In this document: piece after piece, positions 1 through 10,455 of the stretch
How the letters are laid out: each line of letters begins with the position of its first letter
Position numbering within the stretch: the stretch's first letter is position 1
Assembly: GCA_963575745.1 (NCBI GenBank)
Contig: CAUYUJ010020516.1
Location: 208,598-272,597, forward strand
Length of the DNA: 64,000 nt
Direction: 5' to 3'
Source of the DNA: Prorocentrum cordatum
Lineage: Eukaryota; Sar; Dinophyceae; Prorocentrales; Prorocentraceae
Program-made: the position numbers and the translations under genes
Notes under the pieces: generated by a model
Database searches by the model: none
Seen by the model: only the letters and a program-made list of their open reading frames with translations
Told to the model about the DNA's origin: nothing

Positions 1-288
1 AGTATGGGTGAGCATGATGGTGATTTGAGTCTGGGCGAAGAAGACGAGGAAAAAGGAGAGGTGGAGGAGAGGAGATCTGGAGGCGTCTGAATCATAACGA
101 GAACTCTATATCTCAAGATAGGCAGAACCCAGGAAGTCCACGCGGATGCCTTGGGTCTGCGCTGAAGCCCCCCGACTGGCGCGCGGAGCGTACCAGGGCC
201 TGCGCGAGAGGCACCGCCAGGGGACTCCGGCGCAGAGCCGAGAAGCCCGCGCGGACCTCCACAAAAAATGATGGTCATGCCATTGTGC

Positions 289-360
289 GGGGGGCCCTGG
301 GACACCCAAAGAAGTACACACAAACAACATGATTCCCCATATGTTGCAATTGTTTGTCCC
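289..360 (+). repeat. Family B repeat, partial copy
   Basis: Partial copy of an interspersed repeat that starts with a GGGGCCCTGGGACACAC-like block followed by a TACACACAAAYAACA block and an A/T-richer tail. Fuller copies are at 14424, 19281, 26931, 38013 and 60090. No coding potential is evident. Confidence 0.6.
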
Positions 361-773
361 CCGACTCTCTGCACGGTGAGATCTGGCCCCTGCCCCGCTC
401 GACCCCTCGGAGGGGTAACGCCAGGGGGGGGACTGGCACACGGGGCAACCACACCGACCTGCCATCGCCGATGCATCGTCGACAGATCGGCGACAGGCCC
501 CCGACCAGCGGATCGGCACCCTGTCCTGGGCGCGGCGGGGCCGCCCCACACCCCTGGGAGGCGATCCATGGGTGATCGGAGGTCGATGCGTCCGCCCCCC
601 TGTGCCTATCCCCCCCCCATCTCGGGGGCGCGCAGACATGGACTAGCGATCCATGGATCTGGCGCGCGGTCGGCACATGGGTCGGGGGAGGTGCCCTCCC
701 CAAAATGCGGCCGGCGCCGCCTCGGTCGGCGGCGGAACGCCGCGATCTCCCTTGGAAACGGGACCCGTCGTCT

Positions 774-830
774 GGCGATCGCCGCCCCGTCTGCGATCGC
801 CTGGCGATCGCAGACGGGGCGGCGATCGCC
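774..830. repeat. 57-bp near-perfect palindrome of GCGATCGC units
   Basis: Two 28-bp arms (774-801 and 803-830) are exact reverse complements around a single base. The surrounding 120 bp (772-896) holds eight copies of the self-complementary octamer GCGATCGC. The arms could form a cruciform or a transcript hairpin. No gene is recognised here. Confidence 0.9.
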
Positions 831-1077
831 TGGCGATCGCCTGCGATCGCCGCCTGGCCTGCGCCTGCGATCGCCTGGCGATCGCCGCCCCGGACCCACG
901 CTGGCCTCGCGATGAGATACACCACCGGGGTCTGGTATATCATCGTGAAGCGCGTCAACATCTTCAGCGCCTGCGCGGCAGGGGGAGCGCGCCGCGCCCC
1001 TCCTGCGGCTGGGTTGCTCCAGTGCCCGGGCCCCCGGGGAGCCTGCGAAGCCCTGCTGAGCGGGCCGCCCCCCTACT

Positions 1078-1590
1078 CCTCCCCCCCCTCCTCCTCCTCC
1101 TCTCCTCCTCCTCCTCTTCCTCCTCCTCCCCCTTGCTCCTCCTCCTCTCCTCCTCCTCCTCCTTCTTTCCTCCTCCTCCTCCCCAAACTCCTCCTCCCCC
1201 ATTGCTCCCCTCTCCTCCTCCTCTCCTCCTCCTCCTCTCCTCCTCCTCCTCCCTCCCTCCTCCCTCCTCCCTCCTCCCTCCTCCCTCTCCCTCCCTCCTC
1301 CCTCCTCCTCCCTCCTCCCTCTCCCTCCCCTCCTCCCTCCTCCCTCCTCCTCCTTCTCCTCCTCCCTCCTCCTCCTCCCCCTCCTCCCTCCTCCCTCCTC
1401 CCTCCTCCCTCCTCCCTCCTCCCTCCTCCCTCCTCCCTTCTCCCTCCGCTCTCCCTGATGACAGAATGGGAGTAGCCGACCCCGAGGAGAGAGGAGGAAG
1501 AGGAGGAGGAGGAGAGGAGGAGGAGAGGAGGATGAGGAGGAGGAGGAGGAGGATGAGGAGGGCAGGGATGAGGAGGAGGAGAAGGAGAAT
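1078..1590. repeat. TCC-rich tract followed by GGA-rich tract
   Basis: A pyrimidine tract of TCC/CTCC units (1078-1443) is followed after about 40 bp by a purine tract of GGA/GAGGA units (1484-1590). The halves are roughly complementary, so the region can fold back or form triplex DNA. Long Ser/Pro/Leu or Glu/Arg/Gly reading frames through it are artefacts of the triplet repeat. Confidence 0.9.
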
Positions 1591-1599
1591 GCCCCGTTT

Positions 1600-2360
1600 C
1601 GGCCACAGGGTGCCAAACCATGACGGATTGGACAGGGGGCGATCCCAGGAGGGCACGGAGCACGGATCGTGGAGCTCGCTGTATCTGTTCAAAGGATGCC
1701 CACACCCATGTGTGGGGGGGATGGCCAGCAGCAAACCACTTGAGAAAAGGGCAATTCCTCCGCCGCTGTGCCGCGAAGCGCTGGGCTTCGTGTCCCGCAG
1801 GTTCCCCCCCGAAGGCGGGAGGGAGCGAAGGCCGCGGAGGAGGAGGAGGAGGAGGAGGCTTGCCGCGCGGCCCGGCCGCTGCTGGCTGCGCCGAGGGGCG
1901 TGGCGCTGCAGTTGCACGTGCCACGTTGTTGCGGGCAAGGTTCGTATCCATATCCAGAGCGTCTTTGATTTTTTGGGGAAGGAGCGTCACAAGGCCGAGG
2001 CGCACTGGATATGGGTAAAAATCGAGCCTCTAGGGGCAAATTTATCCATATCCAGCGCGCCTCTGGTTTCTGGGGAAGGGAACCCGAAACTCCATATCGC
2101 AGTGGACATGGACAGAAGTATTGCCCGCAGTTGTGGTGGAGCTAGTACCTCGTAGAGCTCCTCGGCATCGATGAGTTAGAGGAATCCCTCGTAACACCGA
2201 CCGTCGGGATGCAGTTTTCGAGATGAGAATGGCTTCGTGACCTTCACGAGAGGAGTAAGCGATCTACACGGCTCAAGCATCCCCTCTGCACTTGTAGTAG
2301 AGTATTACGCGTTGGCCTGTTGAATTCTCAGGTCTTCAGTACCTGGAGTGCAGGGAGAGG
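1600..2360. other. Unassigned stretch
   Basis: Apart from a short GGA run near 1836-1857 I see no domain, RNA gene or well-bounded repeat. Short open frames exist but none resembles a known protein. Confidence 0.4.
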
Positions 2361-2367
2361 GGGTATA

Positions 2368-2553
2368 CAGTGAGCGGCTTGAATAAGGAACACTAACTTT
2401 TCAAGAGGGGCTCCGTCGTTCCTTAGGCTTGCATGCGTTATTCATCGCCCCGTATACGTTATTGATTAGTTATCGTTCCTTATGCGTTACCCCCTGGAGA
2501 AAAAGCGGGCTTCGTTCCTTATTTATCGTTCCTTAGGTCAGGCCGAAGTCGGT
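2368..2553. mobile_element. Family D short inverted-repeat element
   Basis: A block of about 186 bp starts CAGTGAGCGG after a TA dinucleotide and is rich in repeated AAGGAAC / GTTCCTTA motifs in inverted orientation. The same sequence occurs in the opposite orientation at 60619-60805. It has no coding capacity, so I infer a non-autonomous DNA transposon. The right end is approximate. Confidence 0.65.
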
Positions 2554-2557
2554 ATGT

Positions 2558-2751
2558 TCGGGAGCGGCCAAGAGGGGAGTGTCCAAGAGCGGGGGGTGCA
2601 AATCATGACCGGCGGCATGTGCGCGGCCCAGCGGGGGGGCCAGGGACGTCATGAAATAAGAAGAGCCGCCATGAAATCTGGGGAAATATCATGGCCCACG
2701 CCATGATATACACCCCCCCCTAGTCATCACCCCCCTCTTTTCCGCCCCCGA
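2558..2751. mobile_element. Family P short inverted-repeat element
   Basis: A 194-bp element whose left end (TCGGGAGCGGCCAAGAGG) is the imperfect inverted complement of its right end (CTCTTTTCCGCCCCCGA). Related copies lie at 31599-31900, where it behaves as an intron of the DTW gene, and at 41147-41342. Confidence 0.75.
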
Positions 2752-2901
2752 TGAGTGCGTCCACGGGCAGCGCCGGGAGGCGAGGGTTCAGGGCTGGGAT
2801 CGGACGCCCCTTCCCCGCCCGACGGAGTGCAGATTCGCCATCGGGGACCCGTCGCCGATACATCGGCCGATGCCAGGTCGATACCATATGTCTATGTCCC
2901 T

Positions 2902-3033
2902 CCCCCCCCCCTCCCCCCCTCCCTCCCCCCCTCCCTCCTCCTCCCCCCCTCTCCTCCTCCTCCCCCCCCCCCTCCTCCTCTCCTCCTCCTCCTCCTCTCC
3001 TCCTCCTCCTCCTCCTCCTCCTCCTCCTCCTCC
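2902..3033 (+). repeat. TCC array
   Basis: About 130 bp of C-runs and TCC triplets, ending in a pure run of at least ten TCC. Simple repeat. Confidence 0.9.
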
Positions 3034-4123
3034 GTTTGGAGTTCTCGGAAGGGCGGGTTGAGGCAGCTCGCCAGGAGGCAGAGGTGGTGGGTGGGGGGCA
3101 GGATCGGGCATGAGAGGAGGCAGTGAGGAAGCTCTGGGGTTGCCAAGCTCGGTGCAGGCTGAACGGGTACCTATATCCACCGTTAGGGATCGTGCGACCA
3201 TCAGAGAAGGATTCTTCGCCGTCGGTTTTTGCCTCAAGGCTTGAGGTTTACATTCAAAGGGACCTCATCGAAACGGAGTCCGGCACTTGTCTGACAGGTC
3301 GCCCCACCCTTTCAAGGGTATGGACGATACCGATCTGCGAGTGGCTAGCGCGGAGCGGCCGTGCCTCGAGGAAGCCCAGGGGGTGCTTCTTCCAGTACAG
3401 TCAAAAACCCTGATAAGGACGCGCGACTTTGCTCAGGGTACCCTTGCGTCCTTGCTCCTCCTTGCTCTTGCGTCCTCGAGGTTTTCGTCGTCCGCCGCCC
3501 CAAAAATCCAAACTTCGGCTTCCAAGGGTCTTGCGTCCTTACCGCGCGTCCTTATTAGGGTTTTTGGCTGTATGTCTTCCCAGCGGGCAGCTTGATGCTC
3601 ATGGCCATCGACGGACCTGCGGCTTGACTAACGCCACCGAAGAAGGCACGTGCTGTCGGGGCACGTGTGTGCACGTCGGGTTCTCCCCGGGTTCGCGGGA
3701 GGGCCTTCTGCGCCGTGCTTGTCAGGCTGCCTCCGGTGTGGCGTGGCGCCGCCCCCAACCTTTGGGCAGTGAGGCGTTGTTTCTATGGCAGGTTGAAGTG
3801 CCAGCGAAGAGGTGCAACGCTGAAGATCCACTTCAATCCAATGGCAATCTCTGTAGAGCCACTTGAGGTGAAGCAATGAATCGTGGCCACTTTTGCAATG
3901 TGGTTGCGGCGGCTCGTCGTAATTATGGTGATGGTAGTTCTGGGTCGCTGTGGCTCTTAGCACTGGTGGCGTGCATACCGCCTCAGGGAACTCTTTTCCA
4001 TACCTGTACGGATCTTGAAAGGTGGGCCCTGCGTGGCGATTCGGGGACTAGATGCCAGGCTGTGGAGGTGCTGGTGGGGTACGAACTGCGCGCTGGCGGT
4101 TGTTCTAGGAGGAGATTAAGAGG
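3034..4123. other. Gene-free stretch with one dispersed repeat
   Basis: No convincing gene. The part near 3440-3560 (GCGTCCTT and CCGCCGCCCC motifs) recurs inverted near 61640-61740, so it is a dispersed repeat. The rest is unassigned. Confidence 0.4.
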
Positions 4124-4516
4124 GCGGGAGGAGGGTGGGAGGGACAAGTTGATGAGGGAGAGAAGCAGCTGGGCAGAGGGGGAGTTGAGCGGAGGAGAGA
4201 GGCGGACGGCGCCGAGGAGGACGGAATCGTGAGGCGAAGCGGCGGAGGAGGAGGAGGATCAGGCGTGTCAGGAGTGGAGGGCCGGAGGCGGAGGAGGGGA
4301 CGAGTGAATTGCCGGATGGCATCGCCTGCCCTTCTCTCTCACCAGCCTATCGTTTCGGCGCGGCGAATGCTCGGGGCGCCGTCCGCCACGGCATGTCCCC
4401 TCGCTCGGAGCACGGCGCATTCACTCGGCGCCAGGCGGGCCTGGTCCGCCGAGGCGGGAGCCAAGTAAGACAAAGGCAGGGCGAGGACGTCGTCCTCGTC
4501 GTAGTCTTCGTGGTGT

Positions 4517-4519
4517 TGT

Positions 4520-4583
<64 letters not shown>
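4517..4583 (+). repeat. TCG triplet array
   Basis: About 22 tandem copies of a TCG/GTC triplet, uninterrupted. In some frames it would encode poly-Ser, poly-Arg or poly-Val, but no gene surrounds it. Confidence 0.95.
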
Positions 4584-4584
<1 letters not shown>

Positions 4585-4670
4585 ACTCTGAGAGGCACCA
4601 TGTCTGGAGAATGCATTCGTCCGCGCCCAGAGGCCACCGAGGCAGCGGCGCATCCCCACGCGCGCCCGCG

Positions 4671-4953
4671 GAGGAGGAGGAGGAGGAGGTGGAGGAGGAT
4701 GAGGTGGAGGAGGAAAAGGGAGGAGGGAGGAGGGAGAAGGAAGGAGGCAGGAGGCAGGAGGGAGGAGGGAGAGCGGAGGAGGGAGGAGGGAGGACGGAGG
4801 AGGGGAGGGAGGAGGGAGGAGGGAGGAGGGACAAGGGAGGAGGGAGGTGGGAGGAGGGAGGATGGCGAAGGGAGGAGGAGGGAGGGAGGAGGGACGAGGA
4901 GGGAGGAGGAGGGATGAGGGAGAAGGACGGCGGGAGAGGGGGGGGAGGAGGGA
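4671..4953 (+). repeat. GGA-rich purine array
   Basis: Degenerate GGA/GGAGGGA tandem array of about 280 bp. Long open frames across it on both strands are repeat artefacts. Confidence 0.9.
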
Positions 4954-5175
4954 CAAGCTAAGTGCGCTCGCGTCATATCTGACATCCTACCCCTCCCTCC
5001 CATCCCTTACCATGGCGCAGATCCCCTCTCTCCTCGCACAGTCGGATGTCGAGCAGGGCAATGATCCCGAAAGGGTACGCGATGCATTGTAGAGCACGGC
5101 ATGGCATGGCGTAGAAGAGCACCGCGAAGCGTAGTATCAACCTAGCACTGCATTGCATGCCGTGGCATGGCACTG

Positions 5176-5525
5176 GAAATGACGCCAGCGCTGCAGCGGG
5201 AGCACGAGTCGAAACGAGCGGAAGCGCGGAAATGAGGCCAGCGCTGCAGCGGGAGCACGATTCGGAACGAGCGGAAGCACGCCAGAATCGGCCCGGGAGG
5301 CTTCCCGGGCGCCAGAAGCAGAAAATTAGCATTTTCAAAAGAAAAATGTGTATTAGAATGGCCTTTTTTCGGCGCCGCCTCGGAACTCCATTTTCTGGGG
5401 GCGGCCGGAACTGGCTCCGGACCTGGCGGCCCGAGCGCTGGCCCAGGCGCCAGCTCGGGCGTGCAGCCCAGGCGCCGGCGGAAATGAGGCCAGCGCTGCA
5501 GCGGGAGCACGATTCGGAACGAGCG
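5176..5525 (+). repeat. Direct repeat of about 46 bp, three copies
   Basis: A unit beginning GAAATGAGGCCAGCGCTGCA and ending in GAACGAGCGG occurs at about 5176-5222, 5230-5275 and 5481-5525, with a diverged fourth copy just after. The last two are nearly identical and enclose about 200 bp of other sequence. Confidence 0.8.
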
Positions 5526-5634
5526 GGGCCCGAAAATGAGGCCGGCGCCTCAGCGAGAGCATCATTTTGGAAAAAAATGCAAGCGAAAACCCAACTCCGG
5601 GGAAACCTGTGTGTAAAAAAACAGTACGCGGGGG

Positions 5635-5731
5635 CTCCTCCTCTACCTCCTCCTCCTCCTCCTCCTCCTCCTCCTCCTCCTCCTCCTCCTCCTCCTCCTC
5701 CTCCTCCTCCTCCTCCTCCTCCTCCTCCTCC
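5635..5731 (+). repeat. TCC array at the 5' boundary of the LINE
   Basis: An almost pure array of about 29 CCT/TCC triplets ending exactly where the non-LTR retrotransposon begins. A second TCC array begins where the element ends (12424). The pair suggests insertion into a TCC array. Confidence 0.9.
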
Positions 5732-5894
5732 GCCCGTAGCCATTTTGGCTCAAGATGCTTTGTTCCACAGGGGAACAAGTGGATACCGCTAGTCCGCGGC
5801 TAGTGCCAGGGCCTTTGTGCCCGACAGCTTTGTTCATCTCTCCGTGTGCCTCCTGCAGCCCGCAGGTGAGCTTCCCCTCGTCCAGTCTGGCAGC

Positions 5895-7166
5895 ATGGGG
5901 AAGCAGGTGGCGGTGCGTGGCTATGTGTCTTGTCCTCATGACGGTTGTCACTACAACTGGAACTGGAAGAGGCACACGACCTGCTGGCAGTGCGCAGGCC
6001 TTCTACGTCCTGTCGGGGGTCAACCACCACCTCGTGATGCAGGGTCGTGGAACCGTGGTCCTCCCACACTACCTGGCGCAGCTCGACCAGGACACCCACC
6101 AAGCCCTTTCGTGCGGACGCCCCCAGGACAGTGGGCTCCTACAGGGGCAGCAACTACGGCGGCAACCCTCGGTGACGGCAGTACCAACCCTTTTGCCCCC
6201 TCGACCGACCAGTTGTTCGAAGCTCTGCTGCGCCGCGCCCCGCAGCACGGCGAGCGCCTGGCGGCGCTCAAGAAGGAGTTCGAGAACACCCCACCGCCAG
6301 CGGCCGCCGCCCCAGTCAAGCCCAGCCTTGAACGTGAGAGAGAGGCTCAGCGACTGGCAGTGGCTGCTCGCAAGGCCGACGAATCTCTTGCGAAGGCGAT
6401 CGCTCACGAGCAGGAGTGCATCGACTGGCTGGCACGGGCTCGGGCGACTGTGGAGCAGGCGGCACAAGATGCAGCCGACGCAAGGTTGGCACATGAGCAG
6501 CAGCTGGAACAAGACCTCCAGCGCATCAAGAATCAACAAGGAGCTGCACGTACGGCCGCCGACTCCAAGCCCAAGCCCAAGCTCAACCTGTCCAGCTTCC
6601 TCGACGAGAGCTACGAGCTTGGGCAGCTTTTCGAGTTCGAGGACGGCGAGGCCTTCGACTTCGAGGACCTGGATCTGGCAAAGGAAGACATCGCGGCCTG
6701 GCAGAAGCACAAGATGTCCCTGGCACAGGAGATCAAGCAGGCAATCAGTGCAGCGATTGGCCCAGCGGCTGCGTCACTGGGGGCTCGCAGACAACAGTTC
6801 AAGGAGTTCAAGGCTCGCATGGCTTCCAAACGTCGACGTGTGGGAGCTGACGAGGCAGATGCTGAAGGTGAAGATCGTGGTGAAGAACAACCTGCAGGTG
6901 GAGACCAGCCTGCAGCCCCTGCCGCAGACGAAGGCCAGGCAGCACCCGCTGCTGGACATCGTGCCTCGGCTCCGGCAGCAGCCTCTGCCGCCCCTGCTGC
7001 TGCTACGCCACCTTCGCAGCCCCAGGAGGCAGCGGCAAGCGAGGCGCCCCCTAAGGCGAAGGCGTCCCAGGAGCGAGTGCAACGGGTCCTGGCAGAGGCC
7101 AGGGGCAACTCGCCCTCGTCGGCGACCTACGCTGATGCTGCCGTGGCTCCACAAAAGTGCGGGTAG
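5895..7166 (+). CDS. LINE ORF1 protein (nucleic-acid-binding, coiled coil)
   Basis: 423 residues from the first in-frame ATG at 5895; the frame is open further upstream but only from a GTG. The N-terminus has a zinc-ribbon-like pattern, CPHDGC then about 14 residues and CWQC. The middle (about residues 110-220) is Ala/Glu/Gln-rich and predicted coiled coil. An acidic Phe/Asp/Glu stretch follows, then a basic KRRR block and a Pro/Ala-rich tail. ORF1 proteins of LINEs bind element RNA and form the ribonucleoprotein, and this layout fits. The stop at 7164-7166 overlaps the probable ORF2 start at 7135 in another frame, suggesting coupled reinitiation or +1 frameshifting. The open frame 1 running over this region (5755 on) is Arg-rich and looks like a shadow. 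Confidence 0.8.
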   Translation: MGKQVAVRGYVSCPHDGCHYNWNWKRHTTCWQCAGLLRPVGGQPPPRDAGSWNRGPPTLPGAARPGHPPSPFVRTPPGQWAPTGAATTAATLGDGSTNPFAPSTDQLFEALLRRAPQHGERLAALKKEFENTPPPAAAAPVKPSLEREREAQRLAVAARKADESLAKAIAHEQECIDWLARARATVEQAAQDAADARLAHEQQLEQDLQRIKNQQGAARTAADSKPKPKLNLSSFLDESYELGQLFEFEDGEAFDFEDLDLAKEDIAAWQKHKMSLAQEIKQAISAAIGPAAASLGARRQQFKEFKARMASKRRRVGADEADAEGEDRGEEQPAGGDQPAAPAADEGQAAPAAGHRASAPAAASAAPAAATPPSQPQEAAASEAPPKAKASQERVQRVLAEARGNSPSSATYADAAVAPQKCG

Positions 7167-10100
7167 CACGATTCGACTGTACCCGAGGCCGAGACGATCT
7201 CAGAAGGCCACATCAGAAGTTCGACGATTGTTGCTGCACAATCTTTCAATGTGGGGGCACAAAGCCACCAAGCTTTTTGCAGAAAGTAATGTTGACATCA
7301 TCATCATGCCTGAGACCCACGTACTGGCGTGCGACACCCAGGATATTTTGAGCACGCTGAAGCAGCACAAATGGCAAGGTATTGTATCTCCAGCATACCC
7401 CACGACCTACGTGAAGAAGGCAGGTGGCATTGTACTGGGTATCCGTCAGCACCATTGTTGGTCTTCTTTCCGCCACTTGTCAGACGACCCTGGAAATGCG
7501 ATTGGCCTAGTTGACGTCAGCAACAAACAAAAGTTATCAGGGCCCCTGTCTTTCAAGGATGTGGTGGCGATTGAGTGGAAGATCGCCAGAGTCTCATTAC
7601 TTGTGATTGGAGCCTATTTGACTGTCTCAGTGGGGTTGGAAGCACCTATCAATGTTGCAAAGCTTCTCACTATTTCGGCGCTGTTGGATAACCATGCAGG
7701 ACCTTGGATCATCATGGGTGACTTCAACGCTACCCCGCTGGAGATGGCCACATGGATTCGCAAATGGAATGGGCAGTTTTACCACCCACCAGGCATCACG
7801 CACACTTCCACGAGAGGCAAAGGGCAGCGCATCATCGACTATGCTGTGGCTTCTCAGGACTTCTCTACACTTTTTCACGATGCGATTCAGTTAGATGCTC
7901 AGGGTGGTGACCATTATGGCATGATTTTGGAGCTGAATGTTGCGGCACAACAGTCTGCACGGCGAGTCTTGGACTTACCAAAGATGTTTTTGCCACCGCT
8001 GCCCACTAAGTTGCAGAGCGACCCCAACAGCAAGCGTTCGAGGAAGAAATTAGAGCTGGATCGGAGACGGCAACAGCGTGCTTCGGAGTACTCGGAAGAT
8101 ATCGAACAAGAGCCCGAAACCGTGTATGAAGACGAGGAGTCCTTGGCACAACCCCAGCAGGCAAGCTCGTGCACGAAATACCCTGAGGAGGCTCGCAAGT
8201 TCCTACACCGAGATTTTTTCGATTTCGACTCCGAGGCACTTCAGCAGATATGGCAGTCTCATATTTTTGATCACGAGACGTCCGAGGTCAAGCCAGTAGT
8301 GCAGGATTGTCACCCAGCCAAATATCTTGAATGGAAGGTTGAAGACCTGGATAGGCTTTGGATCACCATTGACGACAACACTCTCCAGCATTGTGAGTGG
8401 ACCCTACCGCCAGATTGGATACAAGACAGCCTCTCGTACAAGTATGATCCCGAGACCGCTATTGAGCTGGGATCAGACTACGGAAGATTTACGTCAGTCT
8501 TCGAGAATTTCCTGTGCCGTGTACTTGAGGTACCTTCCGATCGAGCTTGGCACTACAAAGGTCGAGGAGTTGCAAGAGAATTCAAAACCTTGCCTATTGC
8601 AGCACCTGCGCCAACAAGAGCGCATTCAGATAGTTCAATCAAGTGGTGGTTACAAGTTTCTGGTTGGATTCAGGAGCTTATTCGAGTCTCTACTAATGGG
8701 ACCCAGCAGCACTTCGAGGAGTTCTCTACTGCATCAGGCGGCAACTCCTCTCCTCCTCCCCCCGTTTTGCTCAGCCCAGTCTCGAAAAAACAAGTCAGGA
8801 CAGCATCGAGAAAAGATTTCTTGGTGCACAGGTTGGCTCAGGCTCCCGCTGACATGCCTCTTTCAGGTTTCGGCCAGGTAATAGGCAGAGATCGGCAGGA
8901 CTGGGCCAGTACGCTACTCAACATTCACAATCTGCCGAGAGAAGCGCTCATCACGATGGGAGCATCAGCAGATAAGATTGCAACAGCCCTGGAGCGCAAG
9001 GCAGCCAAGGAGAGCTACAACGTTTTCCAGACCTGGATTCGTGATTCTTTTGCTCAAGGCTGTGGGAAGCTACATAGATACGTCAAGCCCAAGACGCGTG
9101 TGGAGACTGAATACCGCGACCTGGAAGGTAGCTCCACGAGCCTCAAGGATATTTTGGTTCAGAAGAGTCAGCTTTGGCAACGCAAATGGTCTTCCAAATT
9201 TCTGTCAGTACAAAGGCTATATCAATTTCTTCGTCGGGCTCACGCCAAGGCAGCAGCACAGCCTTGGCCAGCTCTCGAGCCCGAGCAGGTCGCCATGACA
9301 GTCAAGCAGATCAACTCCAGCAAAGCGGCAGGCATCGAGCAACTGGGCGGCACTCTTAAATATTTACCTCCAGCTGGCATTATTCACCTGACTGGGTTTT
9401 TGAACGAATGCGAACGACGAGGAGGATGGCCCTGGCAGATTCAGATTGCTATTGTTGCACTTCTGAGGAAAGGCGCTGACACGGATCGTTCAATTGGCCT
9501 CATCCCAGATTTGATACGCTTGTGGAGTTCAGCCAGACAGATTTTTCCTGCTAAATGGGTCGAGCAGATGGCTGGCAAGTGGGACAATGCGATCAGAGGA
9601 TCTTCCTGCTTGCGTGTCGGACTATTACGAGCCTTTTCCGACGAAGCCATCCGCATGGGGCCCAAGCACACCGTTTCGGCTAGTCTTTTGTGGGACATCG
9701 ACAGTTTTTACGACTCGCTAGAGTACGAGCGCCTGTTCGAGCAGGGCTTGGCCCTGGATTTTCCGCCTTTGATGTTGCTGATGGAAGGACTGGCTCATCT
9801 TTTAGTTAGAGTTTTTCGTGAAGCAGGATGTTTCTCACCACCAGTCCAGGCCAACAAGTCCATCATCGCAGGAGCCCGTAGAGGGGTCGATTTTGGAAGA
9901 TTCTATTTATACAGTATACTTGAAGCAGTATACAACAAGTACTCACCGTCGGTCATCACGTCGTCTTGGGTTGATGATATCACGCAGTATGCATATGGGT
10001 CCGTCAGGTTCCTCTCCCAGGCGCTCACCAAGGCTGGGGCTCTCTTGGGTAGGCTTTGCAACAAGGCGCACTTGAGCATCGCCAGCAAGAGCAAGATCAT

Positions 10101-10455
10101 CTCGGGGGACCTTGATTTAGCAAAAGACATTGCTCGCAAGTTGGCACAACACAACATCAAGATCACTGCAGCGCACAAAGCGGTTGATCTGGGCACGGAC
10201 AGAGGCACAAACATGCGAGCACGACCTAAAGCAGCAGCACGTCGCAAAGCAGCATGGAAGCAAACAGCCCGAGCACGGAAACTTATTGGAGCAGGCAGAA
10301 CAGGCAGAGCAGCAGCGCGACGAGTGATACATCGAGGATGTTATGCAAAAGTTCAGTATGATGCAGCTGTATGGTATGTCCCCTTCGGCAGTGCAGGCTT
10401 GGCGCAGGGCTATAGGAGGCACTTTTACTCTGTCAGTCCGCGGCAGGTGCCTTGA
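7135..10455 (+). CDS. LINE ORF2: endonuclease and reverse transcriptase
   Basis: From the ATG at 7135 the frame is open for 1106 residues. The first 260 residues carry endonuclease/exonuclease/phosphatase signatures in order: HNLSMWG, IIIMPETHV, IIMGDFNATP, GQRIIDYAVAS and GGDHYGMILEL (catalytic Glu, Asp-Asn and Asp-His pairs). A linker follows, then the reverse transcriptase: palm motif A LLWDIDSFYDSLE, a motif-B-like AGARRG segment and the catalytic box SSWVDDITQY, in which W-V replaces the usual YA of YADD. The thumb is followed by an Arg/Ala/Lys-rich stretch. Near 10370 homology continues in frame 2, so the last 28 codons of this frame are probably out of register. Expected role: nick the target and copy element RNA by target-primed reverse transcription. 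Confidence 0.88.
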   Translation: MLPWLHKSAGSTIRLYPRPRRSQKATSEVRRLLLHNLSMWGHKATKLFAESNVDIIIMPETHVLACDTQDILSTLKQHKWQGIVSPAYPTTYVKKAGGIVLGIRQHHCWSSFRHLSDDPGNAIGLVDVSNKQKLSGPLSFKDVVAIEWKIARVSLLVIGAYLTVSVGLEAPINVAKLLTISALLDNHAGPWIIMGDFNATPLEMATWIRKWNGQFYHPPGITHTSTRGKGQRIIDYAVASQDFSTLFHDAIQLDAQGGDHYGMILELNVAAQQSARRVLDLPKMFLPPLPTKLQSDPNSKRSRKKLELDRRRQQRASEYSEDIEQEPETVYEDEESLAQPQQASSCTKYPEEARKFLHRDFFDFDSEALQQIWQSHIFDHETSEVKPVVQDCHPAKYLEWKVEDLDRLWITIDDNTLQHCEWTLPPDWIQDSLSYKYDPETAIELGSDYGRFTSVFENFLCRVLEVPSDRAWHYKGRGVAREFKTLPIAAPAPTRAHSDSSIKWWLQVSGWIQELIRVSTNGTQQHFEEFSTASGGNSSPPPPVLLSPVSKKQVRTASRKDFLVHRLAQAPADMPLSGFGQVIGRDRQDWASTLLNIHNLPREALITMGASADKIATALERKAAKESYNVFQTWIRDSFAQGCGKLHRYVKPKTRVETEYRDLEGSSTSLKDILVQKSQLWQRKWSSKFLSVQRLYQFLRRAHAKAAAQPWPALEPEQVAMTVKQINSSKAAGIEQLGGTLKYLPPAGIIHLTGFLNECERRGGWPWQIQIAIVALLRKGADTDRSIGLIPDLIRLWSSARQIFPAKWVEQMAGKWDNAIRGSSCLRVGLLRAFSDEAIRMGPKHTVSASLLWDIDSFYDSLEYERLFEQGLALDFPPLMLLMEGLAHLLVRVFREAGCFSPPVQANKSIIAGARRGVDFGRFYLYSILEAVYNKYSPSVITSSWVDDITQYAYGSVRFLSQALTKAGALLGRLCNKAHLSIASKSKIISGDLDLAKDIARKLAQHNIKITAAHKAVDLGTDRGTNMRARPKAAARRKAAWKQTARARKLIGAGRTGRAAARRVIHRGCYAKVQYDAAVWYVPFGSAGLAQGYRRHFYSVSPRQVP

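Noticed and set aside
772-896. GCGATCGC cluster as evidence of cyanobacterial DNA (HIP1-like)
   Set aside because: The octamer is clustered in one palindrome and not spread through the window. The rest is clearly eukaryotic.
5755-7134. Open frame 1 upstream of the LINE endonuclease as part of ORF2
   Set aside because: It overlaps ORF1 in another frame. ORF1 has a zinc-ribbon and coiled-coil layout, while the frame 1 product is Arg/Ser-rich and featureless. ORF2 more likely starts at 7135.
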